Source of the DNA: Vibrio tasmaniensis 1F-187 | GTDB lineage: Bacteria > Pseudomonadota > Gammaproteobacteria > Enterobacterales > Vibrionaceae | Length of the DNA: 14,121 nt | NCBI RefSeq assembly: GCF_000272405.2 | Contig: NZ_AJZM02000192.1 | Coordinates: 1 to 14,121, forward strand | Reading direction: 5' to 3' | Shown here: positions 13,086 through 14,121 of the stretch, piece by piece | Layout of the letters: each line of letters opens with the position of its first letter | How positions within the stretch are numbered: position 1 is the first letter of the stretch | Position numbers and translations under genes: made by a program | The notes under the pieces: model-generated | What the model saw: only the letters and a program-made list of their open reading frames with translations | What the model was told of the DNA's origin: nothing | Databases searched by the model: none

Positions 13086-14121
13086 TTAGCTTGTTTGATT
13101 TGCAGGACGTTGAGAAGACGCGTCTTCTTCAAGCACACCTGAGTCTGACAATTCCATTTCCATCAGAGCACGCTCGTCATCAAGGATTGCTTTCGCCATT
13201 TCTGGTGTTACTTGATTAGCCGGAGTACAAAGGCTTACCAGCACACCAGCCGTTAGAGCCACTAGACAAGAAGGAATCACAGGGTTGCCCCAGAAAGCCG
13301 TGTAGTCTGCGTTTAGCATTACGACAAATGAAGCCACAGATGCACCCGCTAGCGTAGCAAGCGCACCCTGCCAGTTGTAACGTTTCCAGAATCGACCCAA
13401 CATACCGCACACAAACATGCCCGACATTACGGTTGAAATCATTTTCGTGATGTAGCCAATGATGTCGTTTGACGTTAGTGCGAACAACAGTGCAAAACCA
13501 ATCACCACAATCAGTGCCAAGCGAGAATAGTTCACCATTGACTCTTTGTTTGGTACGCGGCCTGTGAACATCACGTAAACGTCACGCAGTAGGATAGACA
13601 CGCCCGCAATCGCATCTGAGCTTGCGCTCGACATGGTTGCAGAAAGACCCGCGATAAGAACAATCATGCCAACGCCAACCGGAAGAACCGTTGCAGCTAC
13701 GTAAGGGAACGAGTAGTTCGGGTTATCCAATGATGGGTCGATTGCGTGTGCAGCCATACCAATGATTGCAGGAATGATTGAGAAGAAAAGGTACAACACA
13801 CCCGATGCAACAAATGAGCGACGGATGGTTTTAACGTCTTTGCCTGAGTAGATACGTTGACGGAATGAAGGCGTCGCCAGTACACCCACACCGATAACCA
13901 CAGCCAGAGATACAGCAGGCAGAATGCCCAGTTTATCGATTGCTAAAAAGCTCGTAGCAGCAGGGTCCATCGCAGCGTAAAGGTTATCCATGCCACCGAT
14001 GTGATCCACAGACATAACCGCCATCAAGATGAAGCCAGCAAAAAGGATGATAGCTTGGATAGTATCGGTCCAAACAACCGCTGTGTAACCACCGATCACC
14101 GGCTTTGTTGCGTAATTAAAT
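13086..14121 (-). CDS. Sodium:solute symporter (SSS family), 5' end outside window
   Basis: The frame stays open to the right edge (residues FNYATKP precede IGGYTAVVWTDTIQ), so the true start is outside and a GTG at 14099 is an internal Val. About 344 C-terminal residues are visible, with roughly eight hydrophobic segments. GGYTAVVWTDTIQA and GLSATMSSASSDAIAG are typical SSS elements, the latter carrying the Ser residues of the conserved Na+ site in the LeuT-like fold. ATPSFRQRIYSGKD is the usual loop between membrane segments. The tail (about 45 residues) is acidic and cytoplasmic by pattern. SSS proteins import sugars, sialic acid, proline or oligo-uronates with Na+; beside kdgK and eda, a uronate, KDG or unsaturated oligosaccharide is the likeliest cargo. 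That is inference from context. Confidence 0.93.
   Translation of the reverse strand, partial: FNYATKPVIGGYTAVVWTDTIQAIILFAGFILMAVMSVDHIGGMDNLYAAMDPAATSFLAIDKLGILPAVSLAVVIGVGVLATPSFRQRIYSGKDVKTIRRSFVASGVLYLFFSIIPAIIGMAAHAIDPSLDNPNYSFPYVAATVLPVGVGMIVLIAGLSATMSSASSDAIAGVSILLRDVYVMFTGRVPNKESMVNYSRLALIVVIGFALLFALTSNDIIGYITKMISTVMSGMFVCGMLGRFWKRYNWQGALATLAGASVASFVVMLNADYTAFWGNPVIPSCLVALTAGVLVSLCTPANQVTPEMAKAILDDERALMEMELSDSGVLEEDASSQRPANQTS

Noticed and set aside
14097..14099. GTG at 14099 as the symporter start
   Set aside because: The frame continues open to the window edge with family-like residues, so the codon is an internal Val.
1..14121. Search for mobile elements, CRISPR arrays, tRNA or rRNA genes, toxin-antitoxin or phage-defence genes
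   Set aside because: No transposase or integrase, no regularly spaced repeats and no RNA gene were seen; all long intact genes have metabolic, signalling or envelope roles.

Overview
The window reads as ordinary chromosomal DNA of a marine Vibrio, most likely near the Splendidus/Harveyi groups. This rests on protein resemblance: a choline-oxidation operon with a linked choline ABC transporter gene, a KDG/KDPG uronate pathway beside a sodium symporter, and a secreted GH20 hexosaminidase. Base composition is moderate, intergenic DNA is AT-rich, and I see no transposase, integrase, tRNA, rRNA or CRISPR array. Assignment below genus cannot be made by eye.

Layout. (1) Positions 1-4310, minus strand: betI-betB-betA-proX, the choline to glycine betaine (osmoprotectant) operon. 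A palindromic candidate BetI operator sits inside the betI promoter. The transporter gene runs off the left edge. (2) Positions 4310-4690: AT-rich non-coding DNA ending in the terminator of the next gene. (3) Positions 4690-8735: a divergent signalling unit. A lipoprotein gene (minus) faces an RstA/RstB-like two-component system (plus), which is followed by a Bor-family lipoprotein gene (plus). The divergent spacer holds a close match to the RstA box and a separate 13-bp direct repeat. (4) Positions 8735-14121, minus strand: sodium:solute symporter (5' end missing), kdgK, eda and a GH20 beta-N-acetylhexosaminidase, ending at a strong bidirectional terminator shared with the Bor gene.

How the genes work together. 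In region 1, ProX captures choline, BetA and BetB oxidise it to betaine, and BetI represses the set until choline appears. In region 4, a symporter imports a sugar acid or oligomer, KdgK phosphorylates 2-keto-3-deoxygluconate and Eda splits KDPG to pyruvate and glyceraldehyde 3-phosphate. This is the common end of alginate, pectin and glycosaminoglycan uronate catabolism. The adjacent GH20 enzyme suggests either a hexosamine-containing polymer or plain co-location.

The least expected content is region 3. The unnamed lipoprotein has, by my reading, a ClpP-like (clan SK) serine-hydrolase signature: GGS, then G-x3-S-GG, then V-x-H, then an acidic residue near the C-terminus. Its promoter region carries TACATTCTATTACA, which agrees with the E. 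coli RstA box (TACATNTNGTTACA, from memory) at 10 of 12 defined positions. A membrane-anchored ClpP-fold hydrolase under RstAB control, paired with a Bor lipoprotein, is the best candidate here for something undescribed. It remains an inference from motifs.
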